Assembly (NCBI GenBank): GCA_036407035.1
Contig: DASXAA010000107.1
Span: forward strand, 1 to 64,000
DNA from: JACVRW01 sp036407035
GTDB lineage: Bacteria; Actinomycetota; Thermoleophilia; Solirubrobacterales; Thermoleophilaceae
DNA length: 64,000 nt
Direction of reading: 5' to 3'
The translations under genes and the position numbers were made by a program. Below, piece by piece: positions 17,466 through 25,898 of this stretch. The notes beneath the pieces are model-generated. The model was not told where the DNA came from, made no database searches, and saw nothing but the letters and a program-made list of their open reading frames with translations. The number at the start of each line of letters is the position of its first letter. Position 1 is the first letter of the stretch.

Positions 17466-18718
17466 CAGCTGCCGGTCCCGGTGGGGTCGAGCCGTCCCCG
17501 CTCGAGCTGGCGCACGAGGTCCTCCGCATCCTGGCGGCTGCGCCACTTGTGGTTCAGCACCTCGCTGCGCCGGGTGCGCGGGATGGCGCGCGCCGGCATG
17601 CCGCTCGCGTACTTCTCCTTGTAGAGCTCCACCCCGAAGGGAAGGTCGTAGGGAACGCCCCTGTAGAGAGTCACGAGTCCCGCGTCGTTGGTCCCCACGA
17701 AGTACACCTGCCGGCTGAGCGCGTAGAGCCCGGCCGCCACGGCCGCCACGACGCCCAGCGCCAGAACGCCCCTCAGGACGGCGCGCGCCAGACGCCGCCG
17801 GCGACGGGGCGGGCGTCTAGGAGGGGCGCGCCGCTCCGGCGTTCGCACCATCGTCGTATCGGCGCGGGCGTTGGGCGGAGGCGCCGCTTCGGTCCTCGAC
17901 CCGGGATCGCCGTCGGAGGGCTGCTCCGCCGTGATCACGTCGTCCGCGGTCAGCGTGCCCGCGATCGTGTCGTCCGATGAAGCCGAGTCGCCGCCGTCGC
18001 CGGTCTCCCCGAGCCGGAAGAGCACCACGGTGATGTTGTCCTTGCCGCCGCTCTGATTGGCCGCGTGCACGAGCGCCTCGGCGGCCGCGTCGAGCGAGTC
18101 GGCGCCGCGCAGGATCGCCGCCACGTCGGCGTCCGAGAGCATCCCGGTGAGGCCGTCGGAGCACAGCAGGTACACGTCGCCGTCCCGGCCGGCGAGCGTG
18201 TAGGTGTCCACGTCCACGTCCGGCTCGGGGCCGAGCGCGCGCGTGATGATCGAGCGCTGCGGGTGGTGCTCGGCGGCCTCGGGCGTGAGCTGCCCGCTGC
18301 GCTCGAGCTCGGCCACGAGCGAGTGGACGCGCGTGAGCTGCTCGAGGTTCTCGTCGCGCAGGAGGTACGCGCGGCTGTCGCCCACGTGGCCGAGGCTGAC
18401 CTCGGAGTCGTGCACCTTGGCCGCCGTCAGCGTCGTGCCCATGCCGCGGTGCGACTCGTCCGTGGCCGCCAGCTCGTAGATGCGCCGGTTCGCCTCGCGC
18501 AGGATTCGCGAGAGCTGCGCCTCCGGGGCCTCGCCCGACTCGCCCTCGCCCGAGAACGCGTCGGCCGCCATCTGCGAGGCCACCTCGCCCGCCTTCGCCC
18601 CGCCCATGCCGTCCGCCACGGCGAAGAAGGGCGGCGCGACGACGAACGCGTCCTCGTTCGCGCTCCGCTGGCGGCCGACGTCGGTCCGGCCGATGTGCTC
18701 GACGATCTGCAGGCCCAC
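17465..18718 (-). CDS. pstP: PP2C-family protein phosphatase PstP (Stp1)
   Basis: A 417-residue phosphatase that reverses PknB-type phosphorylation. The catalytic domain (residues 1-240) contains RTDVGRQRSANEDAF, AVADGMGGAKAGEVASQMA, HVGDSRAYLL, LLCSDGLTGMLSD and SGGKDNITVVLF, so the metal-binding aspartates are present. A Pro/Arg-rich linker, a membrane helix (about 317-337) and a roughly 80-residue outer tail follow, as in M. tuberculosis PstP. Start GTG 18718, two bases after the fhaB stop. Confidence 0.95.
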   Translation of the reverse strand: MGLQIVEHIGRTDVGRQRSANEDAFVVAPPFFAVADGMGGAKAGEVASQMAADAFSGEGESGEAPEAQLSRILREANRRIYELAATDESHRGMGTTLTAAKVHDSEVSLGHVGDSRAYLLRDENLEQLTRVHSLVAELERSGQLTPEAAEHHPQRSIITRALGPEPDVDVDTYTLAGRDGDVYLLCSDGLTGMLSDADVAAILRGADSLDAAAEALVHAANQSGGKDNITVVLFRLGETGDGGDSASSDDTIAGTLTADDVITAEQPSDGDPGSRTEAAPPPNARADTTMVRTPERRAPPRRPPRRRRRLARAVLRGVLALGVVAAVAAGLYALSRQVYFVGTNDAGLVTLYRGVPYDLPFGVELYKEKYASGMPARAIPRTRRSEVLNHKWRSRQDAEDLVRQLERGRLDPTGTGS

Positions 18719-18720
18719 GA

Positions 18721-19203
18721 CTACTCCTGGTACCTGTACTCGCTGTCGCCGATTCGGATCACGTCGGCCATCTTCAACCGCTCCGCGGTCCGGACCTGCC
18801 TGCCGTTGAGATAGGTCCCGTTCGTGGACCCCATGTCCTCGATATACATGAACTCACCGCGCGGAAAGATGCGTGCGTGCGCCGAAGAGGCGAAAGGATC
18901 GTCGATCTGGATGTCGGCTCCGTCCGACCGGCCCATTGTCGCTCCATCGGCCAGGTCGAAGCTATCCCCCGGCTGGTGTCCCATGGCGGCCACCACGTCG
19001 AGCCGCGGCTGCACCCCCGCCCGCAGGTCCGGGACGCCCGAGTCGCGCCGCCCCTGGCGCGCCGGCTCGGGCGGCTCCACCGCCGCGGCGCCGCCCTCGT
19101 AGCGGGACAGGTCGCGCATCGCGCTGCGGGCCACCCAGAGCAGGAAGAGGTAGAGCACGGCAAGGAAGCCGAACTTGAGCGCCACCGCTAGCGGCTCGTC
19201 CAC
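18721..19203 (-). CDS. fhaB: Membrane-anchored FHA protein (FhaB/FipA type)
   Basis: A 160-residue protein with an N-terminal membrane helix (VALKFGFLAVLYLFLLWVAR) and a C-terminal FHA domain (about residues 80-155) carrying GRS, SSAHARI and GSTNGTYLNGRQV. FHA domains bind phosphothreonine, and FhaB relatives recruit phosphorylated cell-division partners. It lies between fhaA and pstP as in mycobacteria and streptomycetes. GTG start at 19203, ten bases after fhaA. Confidence 0.93.
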   Translation of the reverse strand: MDEPLAVALKFGFLAVLYLFLLWVARSAMRDLSRYEGGAAAVEPPEPARQGRRDSGVPDLRAGVQPRLDVVAAMGHQPGDSFDLADGATMGRSDGADIQIDDPFASSAHARIFPRGEFMYIEDMGSTNGTYLNGRQVRTAERLKMADVIRIGDSEYRYQE

Positions 19204-19212
19204 CTGGCGACC

Positions 19213-19980
19213 TCAGTCGAGCTCGAAGGTCAGGTGGGTGACCCCGAGCGTGATGTCGTCGCCGGGCCGCAGCACGGCCGAGTCGACCCTGCGGCCGTTG
19301 ACCTTGATGCCGTTGGTGGAGCCGAGGTCGTGGACGGTCCAGCCGTCCTCTCCCCTGCGCAGCTCGGCGTGGCGGCGCGAGACGTTCGGGTCCGCGACGA
19401 CGACCTCGCAGTCGCGACTGCGGCCGATCACGGCGTGCTCGCCACGGACCACGTTGCGGCTGCCGTCGCCGACCAGGATCGCCTGGCGCCGGGCGGCCAG
19501 CGGCCCCGCGTCGAGGCGCTGCGGCTCGCGGTCGGGCGAGTAGACCATCGTGTGGCCGAAGTCGCCGGCGGACGGCGCCGGCGCCTCGGGGCCCTCCGAC
19601 TCCTCCTCGGGCGGGCCGAGCAGCTGCGCCTGGATGCCGAACTCGCCGAGCTCGAGCCGGTCGTCGGTGTGGAACTCGATCTGCGGCCGGCTCGTGAGCG
19701 CGAGGCGCTCCTGCCGGGCGTGCTCGAGCAGGTAGTCGGACAGCTCCTTGCGCAGCGCGGGCTCGTAGCTCGAGAACTGCTCGCGGTCCTGCGGCGAGAG
19801 GAAGACGCGGTAGTGGTTCGGCACGTACACGCGCGAGACGGAGACCATCTGGTTCTCCTCCATCTCCTTGGCGAGCTTGTGCGCCAGCTCGACCGGCTGG
19901 ACGCTCGTCTTGAATGCGCGCCCGAAGGCGCCCTCGACGAGCCCTCCGAGCTTCGCCTCCAGGTTTCTGAGCATGCTCAT
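19213..19980 (-). CDS. fhaA: DUF3662 + FHA protein FhaA
   Basis: A 255-residue cytosolic protein starting ATG 19980 (MSMLRNLEAKLGGLVEGAFG). The N-terminal DUF3662 domain (about 1-115) includes the conserved RAFKTSVQPVELAHKLAKEM. A short acidic Pro/Glu linker precedes the FHA domain (about 175-255, with IGRSRDCEV, VSRRHAEL and GSTNGIKVNGRRV). FhaA binds phosphorylated partners such as MviN/MurJ in mycobacteria. An upstream extension of the reading frame overlaps the kinase gene and looks non-coding. Confidence 0.93.
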   Translation of the reverse strand: MSMLRNLEAKLGGLVEGAFGRAFKTSVQPVELAHKLAKEMEENQMVSVSRVYVPNHYRVFLSPQDREQFSSYEPALRKELSDYLLEHARQERLALTSRPQIEFHTDDRLELGEFGIQAQLLGPPEEESEGPEAPAPSAGDFGHTMVYSPDREPQRLDAGPLAARRQAILVGDGSRNVVRGEHAVIGRSRDCEVVVADPNVSRRHAELRRGEDGWTVHDLGSTNGIKVNGRRVDSAVLRPGDDITLGVTHLTFELD

Positions 19981-20000
19981 TCGTCGTCCGCAGGGTAGTC

Positions 20001-21800
20001 CTATGGAGTTGTGACAGGCTCCGCCCGCCATGTCTCGGCGGGCGGTCCGACGGTGGACGCCGCGACGGCGACGATCGCGCCCAACACGGCGCCCGCGACC
20101 ATCCCGCGGGCCTGCTCCAGGTCGGTGGTCGCGGCGAGCAGGTCGCCGAGCGCCACGTGCGCCGCGATCAGCCCGGCGGCCCATAGGCCGGCGCCCAGCA
20201 CGTCGAGCACCAGGAAGCGGCCGCGCACCACGAGCGGGAGCACCACCGCGAACGCGGCCCACACCACGGCGGGCGCCAGCGCGGGCGACGAGGCCAGCGG
20301 GCTCAGCACGTCCGTGGCCGCGCGGCTGACGGAGTCCTGCCACTCGGCAGCGGGCTGGGTGCCGTCCGCCACCCCGAACAGCAGGCTGTGGCCGGTGAGC
20401 GGCTCGGCCAGGGCGAGCCAGATGAACCCGGCCGCGGCGAGCCCGGCGCGGCGCCAGGCGCCGGAGGCCAGCGCGGCGATGCCCACGAAGGCGGGGGCGA
20501 GGGCGATCGCGCCGAGCAGCGGCGCCAGCACCGGCACCGACCAGAGCAGCCCGGCGCGAGGAAGCAGGAACGGGACGGGCGCCGCGCCGGCGGCGAGCAC
20601 GAGCGCCGTGCCCTGGCGGTCGGCGTCCGGTGAGGCGAGCCAGGCGCAGGCCGCCGCCGCCGTGAGCAGCCACCCGAGGCGCGGGAGCAGCGCGGTGACG
20701 ACGGCGGCCGCCGCCGCCGCCGCGAGCGGCGAGAACGGCGGCTCGGGCCCCAGCTGGGTCAGCGCGAGAAGCAGCAGCAGCCCCGCGGCCACGCCGGCGC
20801 CGGCGCGCTCGAGCGCGCGACGCCCGCGAGCCTGCGCCGGCACCTCGGCCGGCCGCCGGCGGCCGAGCAGGCCGCGGCGGGGCATCGCGCTCGTCAGGCC
20901 CACGCGCGCCAGCGTCTCCGGCTCCACCAGACCGCCCTGATCGTCCAGCTGCTTCTCGGCGCGCCGCAGGACGTCGCGCAGCTCCACGGCGCCGGGGCGC
21001 AGCGCGGGGTCCGGCTCGAGGGCGTCGTCGATCGCGTCGCACAGCTCGGGCGGGAGGTCGCGGCGCATGCTCGCCAGCGACGGCAGCGGGCGGCCGAGGC
21101 GGCGCACGGTGGCGGCCGGGCCGCCGGCCCTGATCGGGTTGGTCCCGGTCCAGGCCTCGTAGAGCGTGAGCGCGAGCGAGTAGACGTCGGAGGCCGGCGT
21201 CACGCGCTCGCCCTCCGCCTGCTCCGGCGCCATGTAGGCGAGCGTCCCGACCACGTCGCCCGTGCGAGTGAGCGGGTCGCCGCTGGCGACGTGCGCGACG
21301 CCGAAGTCCGCGAGCTTGGCGAAGCCGGCGCCGGCGGCGGGCTCGGCCACCACCATCACGTTCTGCGGCTTCATGTCCCTGTGGATCACGCCCCGCTCGT
21401 GGGCGTGGTCGAGCGCCTCGCAGAGGGCGGCGCCGATGCGGGCCGCGTCGCGATCGGACACGGCGCCGGCGCGCATCAGCTCGGCCATCGTTCGACCCCG
21501 AACGAGCTCGGACACGAGGTACACGTCCTGCTCGTCGGCGGCCAGCTCGTACAGCGCCACGATCCCGGGATGGTTGAGGCGGGCGGCCGCCCGCGCCTCG
21601 CGCTCGGCCCGCGGCGGGGCGCCGGATCCGTCGCTCCAGAGCGCCCTGTCGCCTCCCTCGCGCGGGATCACCTTCACGGCCACCTCGCGCTCGAGGCGCT
21701 CGTCCCACGCGAGCCACACCACTCCGTAGCCGCCGGCGCCGAGGCGCCGCTCCAGGCGGTAGCGGTCCAGCACGAGCCGTGCGCCTGACGCACCCGGCAT
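20001..21800 (-). CDS. Ser/Thr protein kinase with a polytopic C-terminal membrane domain
   Basis: First gene of the fhaA-to-pknB operon. Starting at ATG 21800 it has 599 residues; an in-frame ATG at 21920 would add 40 unconserved-looking residues. The kinase domain (about 10-275) has GAGGYGVVW, VAVKVI, HRDMKPQNVM, LADFGVAH and GTLAYMAPEQ. The remaining about 300 residues form some eight hydrophobic segments, for instance AGVAAGLLLLLALTQL and LDVLGAGLWAAGLIAAHVAL, with no PASTA repeats. It occupies the place where PknA-like kinases occur in related operons. A many-helix kinase might sense membrane state or a membrane partner; this is inference. Confidence 0.85.
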   Translation of the reverse strand: MPGASGARLVLDRYRLERRLGAGGYGVVWLAWDERLEREVAVKVIPREGGDRALWSDGSGAPPRAEREARAAARLNHPGIVALYELAADEQDVYLVSELVRGRTMAELMRAGAVSDRDAARIGAALCEALDHAHERGVIHRDMKPQNVMVVAEPAAGAGFAKLADFGVAHVASGDPLTRTGDVVGTLAYMAPEQAEGERVTPASDVYSLALTLYEAWTGTNPIRAGGPAATVRRLGRPLPSLASMRRDLPPELCDAIDDALEPDPALRPGAVELRDVLRRAEKQLDDQGGLVEPETLARVGLTSAMPRRGLLGRRRPAEVPAQARGRRALERAGAGVAAGLLLLLALTQLGPEPPFSPLAAAAAAAVVTALLPRLGWLLTAAAACAWLASPDADRQGTALVLAAGAAPVPFLLPRAGLLWSVPVLAPLLGAIALAPAFVGIAALASGAWRRAGLAAAGFIWLALAEPLTGHSLLFGVADGTQPAAEWQDSVSRAATDVLSPLASSPALAPAVVWAAFAVVLPLVVRGRFLVLDVLGAGLWAAGLIAAHVALGDLLAATTDLEQARGMVAGAVLGAIVAVAASTVGPPAETWRAEPVTTP

Positions 21801-21971
21801 GTGTTCGCTAGGGTCCGAACCACCCAGCCGGGCGGTTCTTCCGGTTGGCTCCCGCGGGTAGGAGCCTTGCATCCGAACCGTGCGGTCCGTCGCCGTGGAT
21901 CGGTTGTAGGGACGTTTCATGTCGGGTTCGTGTTCGGGCCTGTGGGGCGGGTCCCTCCCGCGCGCCTAGCT

Positions 21972-21999
21972 TTGACAACCGCCCCCCTGGTCATACTCC
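21972..21999 (+). promoter_or_regulatory. Candidate sigma-70 promoter for the CARDB-like gene
   Basis: A perfect -35 consensus TTGACA (21972-21977) stands out in this GC-rich sequence. CATACT follows at 21992-21997 (14-bp spacing) or TACTCC at 21994-21999 (16-bp spacing). Transcription would start near 22005, leaving a leader of about 50 nt that includes the AGGAG at 22042-22046. Confidence 0.45.
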
Positions 22000-22054
22000 A
22001 ACCCCGAAGCGTGCCAGGTGCCGTAACGCCGGCAAGCGCACAGGAGCGATTTCC

Positions 22055-23131
22055 CTGTCCTTCCTCGACGAACCGGACGAGCCCGTAAGCCGCTCGAGAC
22101 GCCGGCCGTCCAGCGGACCCTCCACGGACCGCCAGACGCTCATGGTCCGCCGAACGGTAGCGGCCGGCATCGGGCTGCTCGTGCTGATCCTGCTCGTGCT
22201 GTTCGTGCGCGGCTGCCTCAACTCCCGCAAGGAGCAGGCGATCAAGGACTACGGCTCGGACGCGAGCGAGCTGATCCGCGAGTCCAACGCCGAGGGCAAG
22301 TCGCTCTTCAACACGCTGTCGCAGTCGGGCAACCAGGACCAGGTCGTGGACGTGCAGAACCAGCTCAACGGGCTGCGCGTGCAGGCGGGCGTGCTCGTCG
22401 ACCGGGCGCGCGACCTCGACGTCCCCGACGAGCTGTCCACCGCGCAGCGCTACCTGGTCGACACGCTCGAGTTCCGGCGGGACAGCCTCGCCCACATCGC
22501 CGACGAGCTGCCGACGGCGCTCGGCGACGACCAGCGGCGCCAGGGCACCGATCAGGTCGCGGCGGAGATGCAGGGCCTCTTGACGAGCGACGTCATCTAC
22601 TCGCAGCGCTTCAAGCCGCTGTTCGACGGCGCCGTCAAGGAGCAGGACCTCCAGGACCAGACGAGCGTGCCGAAGAGCGTCTTCATCAAGGACATCGTGT
22701 GGCTCGACCCGGACTACGTGGCCGACCAGGTCGCGGGCGTCCGCGGCGGCGGCGGCGAGGCCACGCCGGGCCTGCACGGCAGCGGTCTCGCGGGCGTCAC
22801 GCTCGGCGGCCAGACGCTGACCCCGGGCGGCTCGGCGACGATCCAGCTCACGAGCGACCTGGCGTTCGAGGTCCAGGTGGCGAACCAGGGCGAGCACACC
22901 GAGACCGACGTCCAGGTGACGATCAAGGTCGGGAGCGGCGACGACGCCGTGACCGTCGACGGGTCGGTCGACACGATCGCGGCCGGAGAGACCAAGTCCG
23001 TCTCGATCCCGCTGAACGAGCAGCCGCCGACCGGCCAGAACGTGCCGGTGAGGGTCGAGGTCAAGCCGGTGCCGGGCGAGCAGAAGACCGACAACAACTC
23101 GGCCGACTACAACGTCATCTTCACTCGTTAG
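22055..23131 (+). CDS. Single-pass membrane protein with a CARDB-like outer domain
   Basis: An approximately 358-residue protein. The best start is CTG at 22055 (then SFLDEPDEPVSRS), eight bases after AGGAG at 22042-22046. No ATG, GTG or TTG fits until ATG 22142, which would begin directly at the membrane helix (MVRRTVAAGIGLLVLILLVL). The central part (LNGLRVQAGVLVDRARDLDV and neighbours) is helical. The C-terminal about 95 residues read like a CARDB/APHP β-sandwich (TLGGQTLTPGGSATIQLTSD, ending in VRVEVKPVPGEQKTDNNSAD). Function is unknown. It heads a plus-strand run with DUF4446 and pheA. Confidence 0.7.
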   Translation: MSFLDEPDEPVSRSRRRPSSGPSTDRQTLMVRRTVAAGIGLLVLILLVLFVRGCLNSRKEQAIKDYGSDASELIRESNAEGKSLFNTLSQSGNQDQVVDVQNQLNGLRVQAGVLVDRARDLDVPDELSTAQRYLVDTLEFRRDSLAHIADELPTALGDDQRRQGTDQVAAEMQGLLTSDVIYSQRFKPLFDGAVKEQDLQDQTSVPKSVFIKDIVWLDPDYVADQVAGVRGGGGEATPGLHGSGLAGVTLGGQTLTPGGSATIQLTSDLAFEVQVANQGEHTETDVQVTIKVGSGDDAVTVDGSVDTIAAGETKSVSIPLNEQPPTGQNVPVRVEVKPVPGEQKTDNNSADYNVIFTR

Positions 23132-23164
23132 ATCCCGTTGCGCCGGGCGCTACGCTGACTGCTC

Positions 23165-23674
23165 GTGGATGACCTGACCACCACCCAGGGCATCGTCGCC
23201 CTGGCGGCCGCGGGCGCGGCGCTGATCGCCCTCATCTGGCTCATCGTGCTGTCCGTCAAGGTCCGCCGCCTGCGCGCGGCGCAGCGGTCGGTGCTCGGGG
23301 ACGGCCGGCGGGACCTCGTCGCCCACGCCGCGGCGCTGCAGGAGGCGTTCGTGCAGCTGCGCGACTGGGTGGAGGAGAACGCCGCGGGCCTTGACCGGCG
23401 CGTGGCGGCGGCCGAGCACCGCATCGACGGGTGCGTGGCGTACACCTCGCTGATCCGCTACGACGCGTGGGGGGAGATGTCCGGTCACCAGTCCAGCACG
23501 CTCGCCCTGCTCGACTCTCAGCGCACGGGGGTCGTCGTCTCCTCGATCGTGAACCGCGACCAGGCGCGCGTGTACGTCAAGCAGCTCCACCACGGCGTCC
23601 CCCAGCTCGAGCTCTCCCCCGAGGAGGAGGAGGCCGTGGAGGTCGCCATGTCGGGCGACCGCGCCGAGGCCTGA
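23165..23674 (+). CDS. DUF4446 family protein
   Basis: A 169-residue protein from GTG 23165. An N-terminal membrane helix (IVALAAAGAALIALIWLIVL) is followed by a basic patch, a short coiled-coil-like helix and the DUF4446 signature with SLIRYDAWGEMSGHQSSTLA and the adjacent TGVVVSSIVNRDQARVYVKQ. The family is widespread in Gram-positive bacteria, often near parB/spo0J, and has no firm function. It lies 33 nt after the preceding gene and 6 nt before pheA. Confidence 0.88.
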   Translation: MDDLTTTQGIVALAAAGAALIALIWLIVLSVKVRRLRAAQRSVLGDGRRDLVAHAAALQEAFVQLRDWVEENAAGLDRRVAAAEHRIDGCVAYTSLIRYDAWGEMSGHQSSTLALLDSQRTGVVVSSIVNRDQARVYVKQLHHGVPQLELSPEEEEAVEVAMSGDRAEA

Positions 23675-23680
23675 GCGCCG

Positions 23681-24517
23681 GTGCAGGTCGCCTACCTGGG
23701 CCCAGCGGGGACCTACACCGAGGAGGCCCTGCTGGCGTCGGCGCCGGACGGCGTCGAGCCCGTGCCGTACCCGACCGTCTACGAGACGGTGATGGCCGTG
23801 CAGGAGGGCGCGGTCGGACGGGCGGTCGTGCCGATCGAGAACGCGCTCGAGGGTGGCGTGGCGGCGACCCTGGACGCGCTTGCCACCGAGGCGCATGACG
23901 TCCGGATCACCGGCGAGGTCATCCACCCGATCCACCACTGCGTCGTCGCGGCCCGCGAGGTCGACCTGGAGGAGGTGCGGCGGGTGATCTCGCACCCCCA
24001 GGCGACCGCCCAGTGCGCGCGCTTCCTGCGCGAGCGGTTGCCGCGGGCCGAGCGCGTGGTGGCGCCGTCCACCTCCGAGGCGGTGTCCTCCCTGCGCGAC
24101 GAGGCGGAGCCGGCGGTGGCGCTCGGGTCCCGGCTCGCGGCGGAGCTGTACGGCTGCCGCGTGCTGGCGGCCGACGTGGAGGACCACCCGGACAACGTCA
24201 CCCGCTTCGTCTGGCTCGCCCGGGCCGGCGAGGCGGTGGACCCCGGGCCCGACGCCAAGACCTCGCTGGTGTTCTGGGGCGCCGGCGACGAGGCGCCCGG
24301 ATGGCTCCTCGGGGTGCTGCGGGAGTTCGCCGACCGCGGCGTCAACCTGACCCGGATCGAGTCGCGGCCGCGGCGGATCCGGCTCGGGCACTACATGTTC
24401 TTCGTGGACCTCGAGGGCGCAACCGGCGACACCGCCGTGGACGCCGCCCTGGCGGGGCTGCGCGAACGGGGCGAGACGATCCGCGTGCTGGGGTCGTATC
24501 CGGCGGCGCCGGGGTAG
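23681..24517 (+). CDS. pheA: Prephenate dehydratase
   Basis: Converts prephenate to phenylpyruvate in phenylalanine biosynthesis. The 278 residues start at GTG 23681 (MQVAYLGPAGTYTEEALLAS). The PDT domain (1-180) has VPIENALEGGVAATLDAL and the catalytic-site NVTRF motif near residue 183 (DNVTRFVWLARAG). A C-terminal ACT domain (about 195-275, with GVNLTRIESRPRRIRLGHYM) provides phenylalanine feedback. The ESRP motif of the allosteric site is intact. No chorismate mutase domain is fused. Confidence 0.95.
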   Translation: MQVAYLGPAGTYTEEALLASAPDGVEPVPYPTVYETVMAVQEGAVGRAVVPIENALEGGVAATLDALATEAHDVRITGEVIHPIHHCVVAAREVDLEEVRRVISHPQATAQCARFLRERLPRAERVVAPSTSEAVSSLRDEAEPAVALGSRLAAELYGCRVLAADVEDHPDNVTRFVWLARAGEAVDPGPDAKTSLVFWGAGDEAPGWLLGVLREFADRGVNLTRIESRPRRIRLGHYMFFVDLEGATGDTAVDAALAGLRERGETIRVLGSYPAAPG

Positions 24518-24617
24518 GCCGCGCGGCCGCTCCGCCGCGGGCTGCCGCCCCCTCGCACACCGCTTCGCAGCCGGGTTCTTGGCCCGGAAACGGGGTCAGG
24601 CCGCCGGGGTCTGTCAG

Positions 24618-24623
24618 TACACT
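24618..24623 (+). promoter_or_regulatory. Possible -10 element (TACACT) upstream of the HNH gene
   Basis: TACACT at 24618-24623 matches the -10 hexamer also seen before hemB and dnaA in this window. No convincing -35 is present. Transcription would start near 24630, just before an in-frame GTG at 24634. The 209-bp gap between pheA and the HNH gene (24518-24726) holds nothing else I recognise. Confidence 0.3.
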
Positions 24624-24726
24624 GGACCGCATCGTGGGCCTCCACGTGCGACACGTTGCCGAGGTAGGTGAGCCGGAACCAGGCCCTGTGCGCGCGCTGC
24701 CCGGGACCGGCCGTCCGGGACAGCGC

Positions 24727-25242
24727 GTGGGTTCGTCCGGCCGGGTGCTGGTCCTCAACGCGTCGTTTGAGCCGATCAACGTCTGCACGGTCCGGCGCGC
24801 CGCGGTCCTGCTACTGAAGAACAGGGCCGAGATCCTCGAGCAGGGCGACTGGGCGCTGCACGCGGAGACGCTGACCCTGCCGCGGCCGGTCGTGATCCGC
24901 CTCCTCACCTACGTGAAGATCCCGCGCGACGCGCACCGGCGGAAGATCACCCGCCGCGCCGTCTTCGCCCGCGACCGCTGGACCTGCCAGTACTGCGGCC
25001 ACGAGCGCGGCAACCTGACCGTCGACCACGTGGTCCCGCGCTCGAAGGGCGGCTCGTCGAGCTGGGACAACATCGTCACCTGCTGCGCTCCGTGCAACCG
25101 CCGCAAGGGCGACCGCCTGCCGCGGCAGGCGAACATGGTCCCGCGGCGGAAGCCGAAGGCGCCGAACCCGACGATCTTCATCCACGTGGCCGCGCCTTCC
25201 ATCCCGGCCGCCTGGGAGCAGTACCTGCCCCGCGCCGCCTGA
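24727..25242 (+). CDS. HNH endonuclease
   Basis: A 171-residue protein starting at GTG 24727 (MGSSGRVLVLNASFEPINVC), the usual actinobacterial family start; an in-frame GTG at 24634 would add 31 atypical residues. The C-terminal half has the zinc-binding CQYCG and CAPCNRRKGDR pairs flanking DHVVPRSKGGSSSWDN, the HNH catalytic ββα-metal core. These small chromosomal HNH proteins are widely conserved as single genes and probably act in DNA processing, though the exact role is unknown. Its stop overlaps the next ATG (TGATG). Confidence 0.9.
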   Translation: MGSSGRVLVLNASFEPINVCTVRRAAVLLLKNRAEILEQGDWALHAETLTLPRPVVIRLLTYVKIPRDAHRRKITRRAVFARDRWTCQYCGHERGNLTVDHVVPRSKGGSSSWDNIVTCCAPCNRRKGDRLPRQANMVPRRKPKAPNPTIFIHVAAPSIPAAWEQYLPRAA

Positions 25243-25874
25243 TGAGCGAGACGCCCCCGCAGGGGCCGCCCGGGGATGGGGAGAGCGGGCCGCCACCCGG
25301 GGGTCGGGAGGGCCAGCCGCCACCCGGGGGTCGGGAGGGCCGGCCGCCACCCGGGGATGGGGAGAGCCGGCCGGCGCGCGGGCCGCAAGGGGCCGAACCG
25401 GCCGGCGGTGACGCCGAGGGCGGCGCGGCGGCGGCCGGGGACGCCCGCCCGCCCGAGGATCCTCTCGATCGCCCGGCCACGGTCGGCGAGCTCCGCAGCG
25501 TCAGGCGCTGGCTGCTCGTCGCGGGGGTGTGGGCTGCCGCTGCCACGGCGATCGCCGTGATCGCGCTGCTGGACGAGCCCGAGCCCGAGACGCCGAAGGG
25601 GCCCGACCCGATCGCCGAGACGAAACGGGTGCAGCGCCAGCTCCAGTCACAGATCGACGACCTCAACCAGAAGATCGATCAGCTCCCGCAGACCTCCGAC
25701 GTTCAGAAGCTGGACGACCGCCTGAAGAAGGTGGAGGACGGCGCCGGCAGGACGTCGGACCGGATCGGCGAGCTGGCCGACAAGGTCGACGACCTGGACC
25801 AGCGGGTGCAGGACCTGGAGCAGCAGGCGACCGAGACCGAGACGACCACGACGACGACCCCGGAGCAGCCGTAG
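25242..25874 (+). CDS. Membrane protein with Pro/Gly repeats and an outer coiled coil
   Basis: A 210-residue protein from ATG 25242, overlapping the HNH stop by one base. The first about 75 residues are disordered, Pro/Gly-rich and built partly from nine-residue repeats of the form PPPGGREGQ. A membrane helix follows (about 94-112, WLLVAGVWAAAATAIAVIAL). The rest is a charged coiled coil with heptads (QLQSQIDDLNQKIDQL, KLDDRLKKVEDGAG, IGELADKVDDLDQRVQDLEQ) and a Thr-rich tail. No catalytic motif is visible. A scaffold or cell-surface role is possible but unsupported. Confidence 0.7.
   Translation: MSETPPQGPPGDGESGPPPGGREGQPPPGGREGRPPPGDGESRPARGPQGAEPAGGDAEGGAAAAGDARPPEDPLDRPATVGELRSVRRWLLVAGVWAAAATAIAVIALLDEPEPETPKGPDPIAETKRVQRQLQSQIDDLNQKIDQLPQTSDVQKLDDRLKKVEDGAGRTSDRIGELADKVDDLDQRVQDLEQQATETETTTTTTPEQP
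25265..25369 (+). repeat. Four tandem ~27-bp units encoding PPPG(G/D)xExx
   Basis: Units run 25265-25288 (24 bp), 25289-25315, 25316-25342 and 25343-25369, each beginning GCCGCC. Units 2 and 3 differ at only one base (the last), and unit 4 returns to the GGGGATGGGGAGAGC variant of unit 1. They encode nine-residue Pro/Gly/Glu repeats in the disordered N-terminus of the coiled-coil membrane protein. Confidence 0.85.
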
Positions 25875-25898
25875 GCGGCGCTGGGCCGCCGCGCCACG

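Noticed and set aside
14569..17529. A 986-codon open frame that looks like a fusion of rodA-region sequence with pbpA
   Set aside because: The upstream half is an Arg/Ala-rich out-of-frame reading of rodA. The real PbpA starts at TTG 16020 and RodA is complete in its own frame.
18721..19203. fhaB and fhaA as a duplicated gene pair
   Set aside because: Only the FHA domain is shared. FhaA has DUF3662 and FhaB a membrane anchor, the normal distinct pair in actinobacteria.
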